A DNA stretch of 62,464 bases from Lutimaribacter saemankumensis (GTDB lineage Bacteria > Pseudomonadota > Alphaproteobacteria > Rhodobacterales > Rhodobacteraceae): positions 1-62,464 of the forward strand of contig NZ_FNEB01000011.1 in the NCBI RefSeq assembly GCF_900100005.1, written 5' to 3'. The translations under genes and the position numbers were made by a program. Of the stretch, positions 16,959-25,256 are shown in pieces (within the stretch, counting starts at the first letter, position 1; the number at the start of each line of letters is the position of its first letter). Below the pieces are notes generated by a model, which saw only the letters and a list, made by a program, of their open reading frames with translations, was not told the DNA's origin and searched no databases.

Positions 16959-17276
16959 TCATGCGGCATCCTCCGCGCGGAGAACGGAAACACCGGCGCA
17001 GCATTCGGAGGTCAGGAAGCCGACCAGTGCGCGCATCGCGGGAAAGTCGACGCGGTTGAACACCTCGCGCCCCTGCTTGTCCTGTAGCACGAGCCCAGCA
17101 TCGACGAGCGTCGAAAGATGATGCGCCAGCGTTGACGGCGCGAGCCCCAGATGCTCGCCGATGTCGCTAACCCGCAACCCGTCGTCACCGGCCTTTACCA
17201 ACAGGCGAAAGATCGACAGGCGGGCATCGTGGCCGAGAGCGGCAAGGGCACGGGCGTTGGGGCTGGTCGTGGTCAT
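16959..17276 (-). CDS. ArsR/SmtB-family metalloid-responsive repressor
   Basis: A 105-aa winged helix-turn-helix protein (ALAALGHDARLSIFRLLVKAG, recognition helix around APSTLAHHLSTLVDAGLV). The C-terminal tail contains a vicinal pair C92-C93 in SECCAGV, a plausible trivalent arsenic or antimony site of the type found in ArsR proteins with non-canonical sensor positions. It is the first gene of the permease/MFS operon and an inverted repeat (17288-17303) lies just upstream, so autoregulation is expected. Copy C of the IS starts 66 bases upstream, with its orphan reading frame running into the gene on the same strand. Confidence 0.88.
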   Translation of the reverse strand: MTTTSPNARALAALGHDARLSIFRLLVKAGDDGLRVSDIGEHLGLAPSTLAHHLSTLVDAGLVLQDKQGREVFNRVDFPAMRALVGFLTSECCAGVSVLRAEDAA

Positions 17277-17287
17277 GGATCAAATAT

Positions 17288-17303
17288 AACCATGATTCTG
17301 GTT
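17288..17303. promoter_or_regulatory. putative ArsR operator
   Basis: AACCATGATTCTGGTT is an inverted repeat (AACCA and TGGTT around six bases) located 11 bases before the arsR start codon in an AT-rich stretch. This is a suitable position and shape for an autoregulatory ArsR operator. The assignment is by position only. Confidence 0.45.
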
Positions 17304-17341
17304 TTGTCGATTCTTTTCGTGTCAGGCGAACTTCGCCCGAG

Positions 17342-18159
17342 GGTGCTGCCAAACTAATTCGAACTCGTATCTGCAAGGACAGCGGCACTTTCCTGTATGC
17401 CGCGCAGAGAGCGCGCCACTCGACCAAAGCAGCGGTTCGGTTCTGTTTGGAGTGGTCCCGTTTGGAGAGTCTGCGATCCTGGTTGAAGTGATTGAAAATG
17501 GAGGAATGTACGGCGACGAATTTCTGCAAACTTCGCATCAGCCGGAAGCGCTGCATCGCCCTTTCTCTTCGTCGGAATGGAAGGTGTGAATTCTCAACGC
17601 GGTTGTTCAGCCAACGACCACAAGCTTGCCGATCCACACATCCTATCTCGCGAAGCGCAGCTTTTTATGAAGCAAACCGATCCGTGACCAGCACTTCTGG
17701 CTGACCATATCGCCGGATCAATTTCCTGAGCATTTTCAATGCGGCGCGTTTGTTTCGCCGCTTCGTGACAACGCTCTCAAGCACCTCGCCTTCGTGATCC
17801 ACGGCCCGCCAAAGGTAGTGCTGCTCACCATTGATCTTCACGAAAACCTCGTCGACATGCCATTGCCATGGCGAAAAAGCGCGTAGTTGCTGAACACGCC
17901 GCCGCCGGATTTCAGATGCAAACATCGGGCCAAACCGGTTCCACCAGAACCGGATGGTTTCATGACTGACGTCGATGCCGCGTTCGTGCAGCAGGTCTTC
18001 GACGTTGCGGAGTGACAACGGGAAACGGACATAGAGCATCACCGCCAGGCGGATGATCTCAGGGCTGGTTTTGAAGTACTTGAAAGGCGAGCGTTTGGTC
18101 ATCTCGAGAGGCTACGCAAGCCCCCTGCCCGGCTCAACCAAGCTTCCTCTGACAAGACC
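17342..18159. mobile_element. IS6-family element, copy C (818 bp, defective)
   Basis: The left end GGTGCTGCCAAACTAATTC carries two differences from the usual TGTCAGAC, and the right end is TCTGACAAGACC. The length is exactly 818 bp. Flanks are cgcccgag and ctcaaaac, so there is no target duplication. The minus-strand transposase has an internal stop and has lost its own terminator. Confidence 0.9.
17395..18102 (-). pseudogene. IS6-family transposase, inactivated (copy C)
   Basis: The first 145 residues are intact and include the helix-turn-helix, D84 (WHVDE) and D141 (VTDRFAS). Codon 146, normally Tyr, is TAA, as in copy A. The frame then resumes as KAALREIGCVDRQACGRW and keeps E170. The normal TAA stop has become TAC, so the downstream frame runs on towards 17185 inside arsR. 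Residue changes GCVDRQ are shared with copy A, showing both descend from the same variant. Confidence 0.88.
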
Positions 18160-18184
18160 CTCAAAACAATACGACAATAATTTA

Positions 18185-18194
18185 TTGTATACAA
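18185..18194. promoter_or_regulatory. putative GntR (FCD) operator
   Basis: TTGTATACAA is a perfect 10-base palindrome 57 bases before the GTG of the GntR gene. FCD-class GntR proteins commonly bind TNGTNNNACNA-like dyads, so this is a good candidate for autoregulation of the regulator and gamma-glutamyltransferase pair. Confidence 0.5.
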
Positions 18195-18250
18195 AAATGT
18201 TGACGTGAATACGTTTGTTTGCTTCGCTGAGTAGGAAAGAGGAGCATTGC

Positions 18251-18931
18251 GTGGCGAAAGAGATCAGCAAACAACTAACAGAAATGATTGTTCGTGGGAC
18301 TTACCGGCCCGGTGACCGATTGGACGAACAATCCCTCGCCGACCAATTCTCGGTGTCTCGAACCCCTGTACGAGAAGCAATCGTGAAATTGGCGAGCGCC
18401 GGTTTGGTGCAATTGCGACCGCGCCGCTCTGCCCTTGTGCGGCGCATGAGCGAAGCGGAGCTGAGCGAAGCCTTCGAGGCAATGGGCGAGATCGAGGGCC
18501 TATGTGCGTCATACGCCGCACAGCGTCTGAGTGAAGCGCAACGACTGCGACTGAAGGCGCTCATGCAGATCTCGGAGCAGGCTTGCCGTGATGGTGACGC
18601 GACTCAGGCGCAGGACATGGACAATGAGTTCCACGAACTAATTCACAGCGGAGTGCGCAATTGGATGATCACATCCGTTGCCCGGGAAACTCGTTTGAAA
18701 GTCAGTCCTTACAGCGCCATCGGCTTTATCTTCGACAGCGAGGTGATCGATCTTAGCGTGCCGCATAAGCAGCATTGTGCAATCGCTGATGCTATTCTCG
18801 CAGGTGACGCCGCAGCAGCGCGTAGCCTGATGGTCGAACATGTCGGTCACAATTACCTTACCCTGCAAGAGCTCCTGTCCCAGGCGCAGCGACACAGCGG
18901 AACGTCATTATTTGAAAATGAGGAAGACTGA
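18251..18931 (+). CDS. GntR-family regulator, FCD type
   Basis: A 226-aa protein. The winged helix occupies about residues 1-70 (TYRPGDRLDEQSLADQFSVSRTPVREAIVKLASAGLV, the hallmark GntR helix-turn-helix). It is followed by an all-helical FCD ligand-binding domain with the metal-type residues D/H in AQDMDNEFHELIH and a later H in VPHKQHCAIADAI. I chose GTG 18251 because AGAGGAG lies at 18238-18244. The next gene, a gamma-glutamyltransferase, starts one base after its stop, so it probably controls amino-acid or peptide-derived metabolism by that enzyme. Confidence 0.9.
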   Translation: MAKEISKQLTEMIVRGTYRPGDRLDEQSLADQFSVSRTPVREAIVKLASAGLVQLRPRRSALVRRMSEAELSEAFEAMGEIEGLCASYAAQRLSEAQRLRLKALMQISEQACRDGDATQAQDMDNEFHELIHSGVRNWMITSVARETRLKVSPYSAIGFIFDSEVIDLSVPHKQHCAIADAILAGDAAAARSLMVEHVGHNYLTLQELLSQAQRHSGTSLFENEED

Positions 18932-18932
18932 T

Positions 18933-20522
18933 ATGCATGACTATCAGGGGCCTGGCCGTGCAACGGCGTACGCAGAAAACGGCATGTGCGCCACATCACA
19001 CCCTTTTGCGGCGATGGCTGCGATCGATACCCTGCGCAAAGGCGGGAATGCAGTAGATGCAGCCGTGGCCGGGGCGGTTGTGCTGGGTTTTTGCGAACCG
19101 GCCATGACCGGGCTCGGCGGCGATGTCTTTGCTTTGATCCATGACCCAGAAGCCCATGCCTGTTCGGCGCTCAACGGGTCGGGTCGAGCGCCCGCCGCCC
19201 TGGATGCCGCTTATTTGCGAGACCAGGGTTTTGAGACGATCCCGTTGGACTCTACGCACGGTGTCACTGTTCCCGGCGCAGTCGATGCCTTTGAAAAACT
19301 CGTCACTCAGAGTGGCAAGTTGAGTCTGGCCGAAGTATTGGCCCCGGCCATCCATTGTGCCGAAACCGGCGTACCGGTATATCACCGCACCGCCTTGGAC
19401 TGGGCCGCGTTCGGCGAACGTCTGCGTGGCCCAGCCCGGAAGCACTATCTGGATGGGGGCGCGCCCTTTCGAGCGGGTACGCGGTTTGCCTCTCCCGCGC
19501 AGGCCCAGGCCCTGCGCTTGATCGCGCAAAACGGAGCGGATGCGTTCTACCGCGGCGAAATCATGGAAGACATCGTGGCCACATTGAAGGCGCATGGTGG
19601 ACTGCACAGCGCCGAAGACTTTGCCGCAACGGCCGCGACCCCGGTTGATCCGGTGCGGCACAATTATCGCGGGCATGATTTGGTGGAGCTGCCACCAAAT
19701 GCCCAAGGCGTGACCGCGCTTCTTATCACCGCGATTCTGGAGCGCTTCGATATCAGTCGATTTGCGCCGGATAGCGCTGAGCGAATCCATCTTGAAGCCG
19801 AGGCAACCCGGCTGGCGTACCGTGTTCGGAACCTCTGGCTGGGCGATCCAGAGACGGTCGGTACCAACACTGAGAAGCTTCTATCAGAGGTACTTGCCGA
19901 TCGCCTAGCCGAACAGATCGACCCGACGAAAGCCGGAAACTCGAACCCTACGCCTGCCGAGGCACTGCACCGCGATACCGTCTATATCACTGTTGTCGAC
20001 GGCAATCATTTGGCAGTTTCTTTGATCTATTCGATCTTCTGGCCTTTCGGATCAGGTCTGGCATCGGAAAAATTCGGCATTGGCCTTCACAACCGCGGCT
20101 GCGGGTTTTCCTTGCAGGACGGCCATCCCAACATGCTGTTAGGTGGGCGCAGACCGCTCCATACGCTCATTCCGGGCCTGCTGGAAAAGCAGGGCGACTA
20201 TGTGATGCCCTTTGGAGTCATGGGCGGGCCGTACCAAGCGGCCGGGCATGCGCATTTCGTGTCCAACATCGCCGATTACGACATGGACCCGCAAACCGCC
20301 ATTGACGGCGTGCGAAGCTTTCATGACGTCGCGACCGGCAAGCTCGAAGTTGAGGCGCGGGTGGCTGAATCCACAGCGACAAAGTTGTCCGAGATGGGAC
20401 ACGACGTCGTGCGCGCGCCCGTTGGGATCGGTGGAGCGCAGGCGATCAGGATTGATCAGTCTACGGGCATGCTGGCCGGCGGCTCAGACCCGCGCAAAGA
20501 CGGTCTGGTTCTGGGATATTGA
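18933..20522 (+). CDS. gamma-glutamyltransferase family protein
   Basis: A 529-aa Ntn-hydrolase that should cleave autocatalytically into two subunits at Thr349 (HRDTVYITVVD), the expected nucleophile. Other landmarks are GGNAVDAAVAGAVVLGFCEPAMTGLGGD near the N-terminus, GGRRPLHTLIPG and MGGPYQAAGH. It lacks a signal peptide, so it is cytoplasmic, unlike periplasmic Ggt. Family members hydrolyse or transfer gamma-glutamyl groups from glutathione-like compounds or modified amides. The ATG at 18933 has GAGGA 8 bases upstream. It is co-transcribed with the GntR gene, and an IS right-end scar follows its stop. Confidence 0.88.
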   Translation: MHDYQGPGRATAYAENGMCATSHPFAAMAAIDTLRKGGNAVDAAVAGAVVLGFCEPAMTGLGGDVFALIHDPEAHACSALNGSGRAPAALDAAYLRDQGFETIPLDSTHGVTVPGAVDAFEKLVTQSGKLSLAEVLAPAIHCAETGVPVYHRTALDWAAFGERLRGPARKHYLDGGAPFRAGTRFASPAQAQALRLIAQNGADAFYRGEIMEDIVATLKAHGGLHSAEDFAATAATPVDPVRHNYRGHDLVELPPNAQGVTALLITAILERFDISRFAPDSAERIHLEAEATRLAYRVRNLWLGDPETVGTNTEKLLSEVLADRLAEQIDPTKAGNSNPTPAEALHRDTVYITVVDGNHLAVSLIYSIFWPFGSGLASEKFGIGLHNRGCGFSLQDGHPNMLLGGRRPLHTLIPGLLEKQGDYVMPFGVMGGPYQAAGHAHFVSNIADYDMDPQTAIDGVRSFHDVATGKLEVEARVAESTATKLSEMGHDVVRAPVGIGGAQAIRIDQSTGMLAGGSDPRKDGLVLGY

Positions 20523-20551
20523 ACGCAAAACGCGCAGTGCGCGGACTTGGC

Positions 20552-20580
20552 TCCTCAAGACAAGTTCCTATGACAAAACC
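20552..20580. repeat. IS6-family right-end scar (R2)
   Basis: tcctcaagacaagttcctatgacaaaacc matches the outermost 29 bases of the IS right end with a few changes. It is directly followed by a second, longer right-end fragment in the same orientation. It marks an older insertion or a deletion between two copies. Confidence 0.6.
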
Positions 20581-20693
20581 AGGCGGATGATCTCAGGGCT
20601 GGTTTTGAAGTACTTGAAAGGCGAGCGTTTGGTCATCTCGAGAGGCTACGAAACACCCCTGCCCTCCTCAAGCCAAGTTCCTCTGACAAAGCC
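20581..20693. repeat. IS6-family right-end fragment with transposase start (R3)
   Basis: It contains the right terminus (TCTGACAAAGCC at 20682-20693) and the first 19 codons of the transposase on the minus strand (MTKRSPFKYFKTSPEIIR, ATG at 20635). The fragment ends abruptly at the R2 scar. About 700 bases of the element are missing. It separates the gamma-glutamyltransferase gene from the prophage-like block. Confidence 0.8.
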
Positions 20694-20750
20694 CCTACGA
20701 CCTTCTGGTTATGAGCCTGAGGGGGTGGCGAGCAACGAATAGTTGCCCTG

Positions 20751-22226
20751 TCACCGCCGCCCAACCCGCGCCAACTGCCTCTCGCGGCGCTCTCGGTTGA
20801 TCGCGTGATCCCTTCCAAGGGCACGATAAAAGCCGGGTCCCTTTGACCAGTTCAGGAACTGGCTGAAGCTGTCGACCTGGTCGTCGTGGCTCCCGCGCGG
20901 GAAGGACTGCAGCTCGCGTTTGAAGGTGGACAGCCACGGCGCCTCAGCGGGCAGCAAGACCTTGCCCTCTTCCACCGGTGCGCAAGCCGCGTTGAACCGT
21001 ATCTCCTTGTCCTTTTCAGGTGTTATGGCTTTGAACCGCCGGTCATCCCGGAAGAGCTCATGCAAAAGAGGCCGGCCTGTCGCCGCATCCTCGATGAGAA
21101 CACGCTCCGGGTCCCAACAGGCTGCCAAGGCCAGCACCTTCGCCTTCAGGTCAGGATAATCCAGTTGCCCCCGCCACATATCGAGCAGGTACCAGGCATT
21201 CTCCCGGAAGCCCCATGTCGTGCAGACCGAGAAGTCAGAACGCGGATCCGCGGAGGTCCCCGTGTCCCAGCTTTGGACCACCAGTTGATACCAGCGGCGT
21301 TCCTCGATGTCCGCATAAGTTCCAAACCACTCCCAGCGCAGCGGTGACCCGTCCGGGGCAATCGGGTTCTGCTGGTACTGGCAATTGAAGACCGCCGCCC
21401 CCATTTCCCGGCGAAGGCCATCGAGTGTCGCACGGTCAAGCCGCTGCGGGAAGAGCAGATCGCCCGGGGCGCGCCGGTGCACCCTGCCCCGCCCGACCGG
21501 AACGACCTCTGCCTCTTCCGCTATGGCCGGCAGGTTGAGATGGCGGTAGGTCCCCTTGCCGAGCAGGTATCCCGGCGGGTCGGCTTCGTGGAGACGTTGC
21601 GCGACCATCACCACCCGGCCCTCGGCTTGATTGTCAAAACGCGACAGCAAGGTGCCATCGATGAACTCCTGCGCCCGCACCAGTTCCGCCTCAGAATTGG
21701 CGTCGCCGGCTTTCAGCAGGTCATCGATGATGATGTAATCCGCGCCGTGCCCGGTCACGGCACTGCCAATGGAGACAGCCTTTCGGCTGCCGCCTTGAGT
21801 GGTCCGGATTTCGTCGGCGGTGTTGCCCCTTGTTGCAAGCCGCGTCTGCGGAAACATCTCCTGGTACCAGCGCGACGTCATCACGCGCCGGCAGTCTTCC
21901 GAATGCTTTCGAGCGAGATCGAGACCGTAGCTGGCTACGATGATCTTGGCGCCGGGCCGATGCCCAAGAAGAAAGGCGACATAGGCGACCGCCACAGTCA
22001 CGGATTTGAGGCAGCGGGGCGGGATGTTGATGACAAGGCGCTTGTTCTCGCCCGTGTGGACATTGTCCAGCTCGTGACACATCGCGCGCACGTGCCAGGC
22101 CGGCACGAACCTGTCCTCCGGCCTGCCGTTCAGCGTATCGAAGGTTTTCCAGACGAAGGCGAAGAAGTTTTCCCGGCAGAGCGCAAGTGCTGCCTGACGG
22201 ACCATACGGGGATCAAGCATCTTCAT
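20751..22226 (-). CDS. phage terminase large subunit
   Basis: ATP-driven DNA packaging motor and nuclease of a tailed-phage-like element, 491 aa. The ATPase half has a Walker A-like NIPPRCLKS (residues 68-75), a Walker B IIIDD (165-169) and the adenine/Q motif region near the N-terminus. The C-terminal half shows RNaseH-like nuclease landmarks (VQSWDTGTSADPRSDFSV, VLIEDAATGRPLL, GSHDDQVDSFSQFL). The ATG 22226 has GGAGG upstream and overlaps the preceding gene's end by 14 bases. Full length appears intact. No portal, capsid or tail gene accompanies it in the window. Confidence 0.92.
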   Translation of the reverse strand: MKMLDPRMVRQAALALCRENFFAFVWKTFDTLNGRPEDRFVPAWHVRAMCHELDNVHTGENKRLVINIPPRCLKSVTVAVAYVAFLLGHRPGAKIIVASYGLDLARKHSEDCRRVMTSRWYQEMFPQTRLATRGNTADEIRTTQGGSRKAVSIGSAVTGHGADYIIIDDLLKAGDANSEAELVRAQEFIDGTLLSRFDNQAEGRVVMVAQRLHEADPPGYLLGKGTYRHLNLPAIAEEAEVVPVGRGRVHRRAPGDLLFPQRLDRATLDGLRREMGAAVFNCQYQQNPIAPDGSPLRWEWFGTYADIEERRWYQLVVQSWDTGTSADPRSDFSVCTTWGFRENAWYLLDMWRGQLDYPDLKAKVLALAACWDPERVLIEDAATGRPLLHELFRDDRRFKAITPEKDKEIRFNAACAPVEEGKVLLPAEAPWLSTFKRELQSFPRGSHDDQVDSFSQFLNWSKGPGFYRALGRDHAINRERRERQLARVGRR

Positions 22227-22662
22227 GGTTTTCCTCCCCAACTGTGTCGCCGCCCGCCTCGTCCTCCGTATCCCCGCCTTCCGTCGCCGTGAAGTAGTCG
22301 CGCAGGATGTCGAAGTCGACGGCCTCAGGACCGGGCACCTGCTCTTCGGCCTCGACCTCTGACACAAGCCGCCCGTAGAGATCCGGGTCAAGTTTCAAAA
22401 GCGTGAACAAGGCTTTCGGGTCGCCTTGCAATGCGCTGGCGACAATGCGTTTGGCCATAGCCGCGGCCTTGGAGATCGTGACCTGGCGCCCGCCCTCGCG
22501 CACCGTGATTTTCGAGTCCAGCTCGCGCTTCACGCTTGCAAGAACACCGCGTGCGTTTCTCGGGCGCCCCTTGGGATTGCCGGACTGGCCCTTCTTGAAC
22601 TGGCTGTGCTTCGGCGGCTTGCCGTAGCCCACCTCGTAGTCTTTTTTCTTCTTGTCAGACAT
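22213..22662 (-). CDS. DUF5681 protein, probable small-terminase-like partner
   Basis: 149 aa from MSDKKKKDYEVGYGKPP. The N-terminal motif FKKGQSGNPKGRPR is the DUF5681 hallmark and resembles a DNA-contacting basic segment. The middle is helical (ISKAAAMAKRIVASALQGDPKALFTLLKL) and the C-terminus very acidic. These proteins are regularly encoded immediately before terminase large subunits, which suggests a small-terminase or DNA-recognition role. It overlaps the methyltransferase stop by 8 bases (ATGTCTGA) and the terminase start by 14, so the three genes are tightly coupled. Confidence 0.8.
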   Translation of the reverse strand: MSDKKKKDYEVGYGKPPKHSQFKKGQSGNPKGRPRNARGVLASVKRELDSKITVREGGRQVTISKAAAMAKRIVASALQGDPKALFTLLKLDPDLYGRLVSEVEAEEQVPGPEAVDFDILRDYFTATEGGDTEDEAGGDTVGEENHEDA

Positions 22663-24055
22663 GGCCAGCCTCCTCTTCCAGCGGCTGGTTCGACGTGGCG
22701 GCACGCGTAGTGAAGCTCTCGCCGGATGCAGCATGCACGGCCTCCTGCCCGGTTTTCTCCTGCCAGCGACGGATCGCGACATCGACATAAAGCGGGTCAA
22801 GTTCAACCAGCCGCGCCCGACGACCGGTCTGTTCCGCCGCGAGCAGCGTGGCACCGGAGCCACCGAAAACATCGAGCACCACGTCACCGCGCCGGGTCAC
22901 GTCCATGATCGCATCGGCCACCAGTGCCGTCGGCTTGACCGTGGGATGGTCCACGAGATCGGCCGCGCGTCCCTTGCCGAAGCTGTTCACGCCGGCATAG
23001 TCCCAGACATTGGTGCGGTTGCGCCCATGCTTGCCCAGTTCCACGTTGTTGACGTGGCCCGCACCCGGTTTCTTGAAGATGCAGACCAGTTCATGCTTGG
23101 AGCGATAGAGGCTGCCCATGCCGCCATTGGTCTTGTTCCAGACGCAGAGATTGATCAGGTCGAAGCCGCAGGACTTCCCGACCGTGATGAGATCCTCCAC
23201 GTGCCGCCAATCCATGCAGATATCGGCAATCCCGCCCATGGGCAGGGTATCGAACAATTGGGCCAGCACGTTGGCAAGGAAAGACCGGAACTCGGACGGC
23301 GTCATCTCGCCGGACGCCATCGCAAACTCGCGATGCGCACCCCCGTTGCCCGCGCGCACATGCCCCTGCACGGGCACATTGTAGGGCGGGTCGGTGAACA
23401 CCATCTGCGGCGTCTCGCCATCAAGGATCCGGGCATGGTTGTCAGGTTCGAGCGCATCGCCGCAGAGGATCCGGTGGTCCCCGAGGATCCAGAGATCCCC
23501 GGGCCGGGTGACGGCCGGAATGGCCAGATCGGGATCGGTGACTGTTTCCGACGGTGCATCTTCCGGACCGGCAGCGCCCTCGATGATGATGTCGATCTCG
23601 GGCAACTCGAAGCCGGTGATGTCGAGATCAAAGCCGAGATTCCCGGAAAGGCCGAGGTCCATCAACTCGGCAAATTCGATCTGCAAGGCCGCCTCGTTCC
23701 AGTCCGACAGTTCCGCAAGCTTGTTGTCGGCAATGCGCAGGGCGCGCACTTCAGCCGGCGATAGGTGATCTGCCACGACAATCGGCACGTTCTGCATCCC
23801 CAGGGCCTTCGCCGCCTCGAGACGGCCATGCCCGGCGATGATACCCATCTGCGCATCGACAAGGATCGGGGTGACAAAGCCGAACTGAGCAACCGAAGCC
23901 TTGAGTTTGCCAATGTTCCTGGCCGTGTGGACGCGGTTGTTCTGCGCGTAGGGTTTGAGGTCGGTGACCGGCACCTGCATGACCTTGTCGGCCATCCAGA
24001 CGGACGGGGACGATACAGGCGCATCGTGTTGGGGTTTGGTTTTGCGTTGAGACAT
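22655..24055 (-). CDS. ParB-domain DNA methyltransferase (beta-class, DPPY)
   Basis: 466 aa. The N-terminal ParB/sulfiredoxin-like domain (about residues 18-115) has LKPYAQNNRVH and IIAGHGRLEAAKALG. The C-terminal N4-cytosine/N6-adenine methyltransferase domain has the catalytic DPPYN (about 219-223) before the SAM motif DVFGGSGATLLAAEQTGR (about 395-412), the order of beta-class enzymes. Such fusion methylases are typical of phages and integrative elements and probably protect or mark element DNA. I start at MSQRK (24055), with GGAG 8 bases upstream. No cognate restriction gene is present, so it is an orphan methylase. Confidence 0.9.
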   Translation of the reverse strand: MSQRKTKPQHDAPVSSPSVWMADKVMQVPVTDLKPYAQNNRVHTARNIGKLKASVAQFGFVTPILVDAQMGIIAGHGRLEAAKALGMQNVPIVVADHLSPAEVRALRIADNKLAELSDWNEAALQIEFAELMDLGLSGNLGFDLDITGFELPEIDIIIEGAAGPEDAPSETVTDPDLAIPAVTRPGDLWILGDHRILCGDALEPDNHARILDGETPQMVFTDPPYNVPVQGHVRAGNGGAHREFAMASGEMTPSEFRSFLANVLAQLFDTLPMGGIADICMDWRHVEDLITVGKSCGFDLINLCVWNKTNGGMGSLYRSKHELVCIFKKPGAGHVNNVELGKHGRNRTNVWDYAGVNSFGKGRAADLVDHPTVKPTALVADAIMDVTRRGDVVLDVFGGSGATLLAAEQTGRRARLVELDPLYVDVAIRRWQEKTGQEAVHAASGESFTTRAATSNQPLEEEAGHV

Positions 24056-24621
24056 GCGTCTCTCCATTTTTTGATCCGCTCGTGGCGGAAGGTTCAAAAT
24101 GGATCGCATTGGGAGATTCGGAGAGGGCATTCACAGCAACTCCCCGGACTGAACGATCCGGTGAATTGCCCCTTCGAATGCTCTCGGCGGGCCGCAGCTT
24201 ATGCGGCACGGAGTGCTGCCTGGGGGATGCAATATCCCCCCTCGGGAACCTGTCCCTAGCAGGGCACCACCTGTTTACCCAAAAGAAAAACTCCAGTCAA
24301 GTAATTGTTTATGAACAAGAATCATGGGCGTGGTACCGGCGGCTCGCTCCCTGCCGCACCGGATTGCACCGATCTCCTCTTGCCCACAAAAACAAGCGGG
24401 GCACGCCTGACGCACGAGGCGCGGCCCTTTCTCAAGGGAAATGGGGGATATCAAAGTAGGTTCGCCGTGGGGCCCGTGTAAAACCCTTCGCCTTGCCGCC
24501 AGACGGGACTGGACTACCGGCCCGAACCACGCATCACTGTCGCCACGCCCGCAGGAGATCGGGCGTTCCTCGGTACAGGGGTCGGCATCCTGCCGGTCCA
24601 AACACTCCGAGGAGACACACA
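24056..24621. other. non-coding divergent control region of the prophage-like block
   Basis: Between the leftward terminase operon and the rightward DUF3489 operon there is no gene I can support. It carries a strong inverted repeat GGGGGAT-GCAAT-ATCCCCC (about 24222-24240), then a second short dyad CCCT-AGC-AGGG near 24257. These may be operators or small RNA structures of the element. Promoters for both operons must lie here. Confidence 0.4.
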
Positions 24622-24852
24622 ATGTCCAAACACAAACAGACAAAGATCGGAACGGTGCAGGCAATGCTCAAGCGCCCGTCCGGGGCCAGCCTCGACGCGA
24701 TCTGCGCCGCCACGGGCTGGCAACCGCATTCGGCTCGGGCTGCCCTGAGCGGGTTGCGCAAGGCGGGTTTCACCATAGATCGCGAAGCCGCCAGGAAAGA
24801 AGGGGGCGACCCGGTTTACCGCATCACCACTGGACCTGAGGATGCAGCATGA
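24622..24852 (+). CDS. DUF3489 protein (76 aa)
   Basis: A small winged-helix-like protein: KIGTVQAMLKRPSGASLDAICAATGWQ, then AALSGLRKAGFTIDRE, a helix-turn-helix pattern typical of DUF3489. GAGGAG at 24608-24613 gives a clear ribosome site. It probably binds DNA and may regulate the recombinase operon, though the family is not biochemically defined to my knowledge. Its stop overlaps the next ATG (ATGA). The trio DUF3489-DUF2924-recombinase is a recurrent arrangement in alphaproteobacterial integrative elements. Confidence 0.85.
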   Translation: MSKHKQTKIGTVQAMLKRPSGASLDAICAATGWQPHSARAALSGLRKAGFTIDREAARKEGGDPVYRITTGPEDAA

Positions 24853-25256
24853 TCCGGGTCAGCGATCTCGAGGACATGGACCGGGCCGCGTTGATCGCGG
24901 CCTGGACGGATATCGTCGGAATGCCGGTGCCCAAAGGCCTGAGCAAGCCGTTCCTGCGGCGGTTTCTCGCCACGGAGATCCAGACGCGCATGTCAGGAGG
25001 GCTGTCTCCCCGCATGCGCAAAGCATTGAAGCAGGACGAGACCCCTGCACAACGCCCAAGGCGCCCTGGTCTCGAGCCAGGCAGCCGCCTTCTGCGTGAA
25101 TGGAATGGTGTCACCCATCTGGTCGAGGTGACCGATACCGGCTTCGAATGGAACGGACAGCACTGGCGTTCACTGTCGGTGATCGCGCGTGAGATCACCG
25201 GGGCGCACTGGTCCGGCCCACGCTTCTTCGGGCTGGGCAGGAAAACCTCACAATGA
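24849..25256 (+). CDS. DUF2924 protein (135 aa)
   Basis: The sequence matches the DUF2924 pattern: LIAAWTDIVGMPVPKGLSKPFLRRFLATEIQ at the N-terminus and a C-terminal domain RLLREWNGVTHLVEVTDTGFEWNGQHWRSLSVIAREITGAHWSGPRFFGL. The conserved last segment resembles a small DNA-binding or nuclease accessory fold. It is coupled by ATGA overlaps to DUF3489 before it and to the serine recombinase after it. Its role in integration or excision is inferred from that constant association, not shown. Confidence 0.85.
   Translation: MIRVSDLEDMDRAALIAAWTDIVGMPVPKGLSKPFLRRFLATEIQTRMSGGLSPRMRKALKQDETPAQRPRRPGLEPGSRLLREWNGVTHLVEVTDTGFEWNGQHWRSLSVIAREITGAHWSGPRFFGLGRKTSQ

Noticed and set aside
18200-18250. upstream TTG start (18215) for the GntR protein
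   Set aside because: The GTG at 18251 has a clear AGAGGAG ribosome site and matches the usual start of the winged helix.
21477-22652. long plus-strand frames opposite the terminase genes
   Set aside because: The terminase and DUF5681 motifs on the minus strand explain the region, and the opposite frames show no protein pattern.
24222-24262. tandem hairpins considered as a CRISPR or riboswitch element
   Set aside because: No repeat-spacer periodicity and no known aptamer core; simple operators or structures of the prophage-like block are a sufficient explanation.
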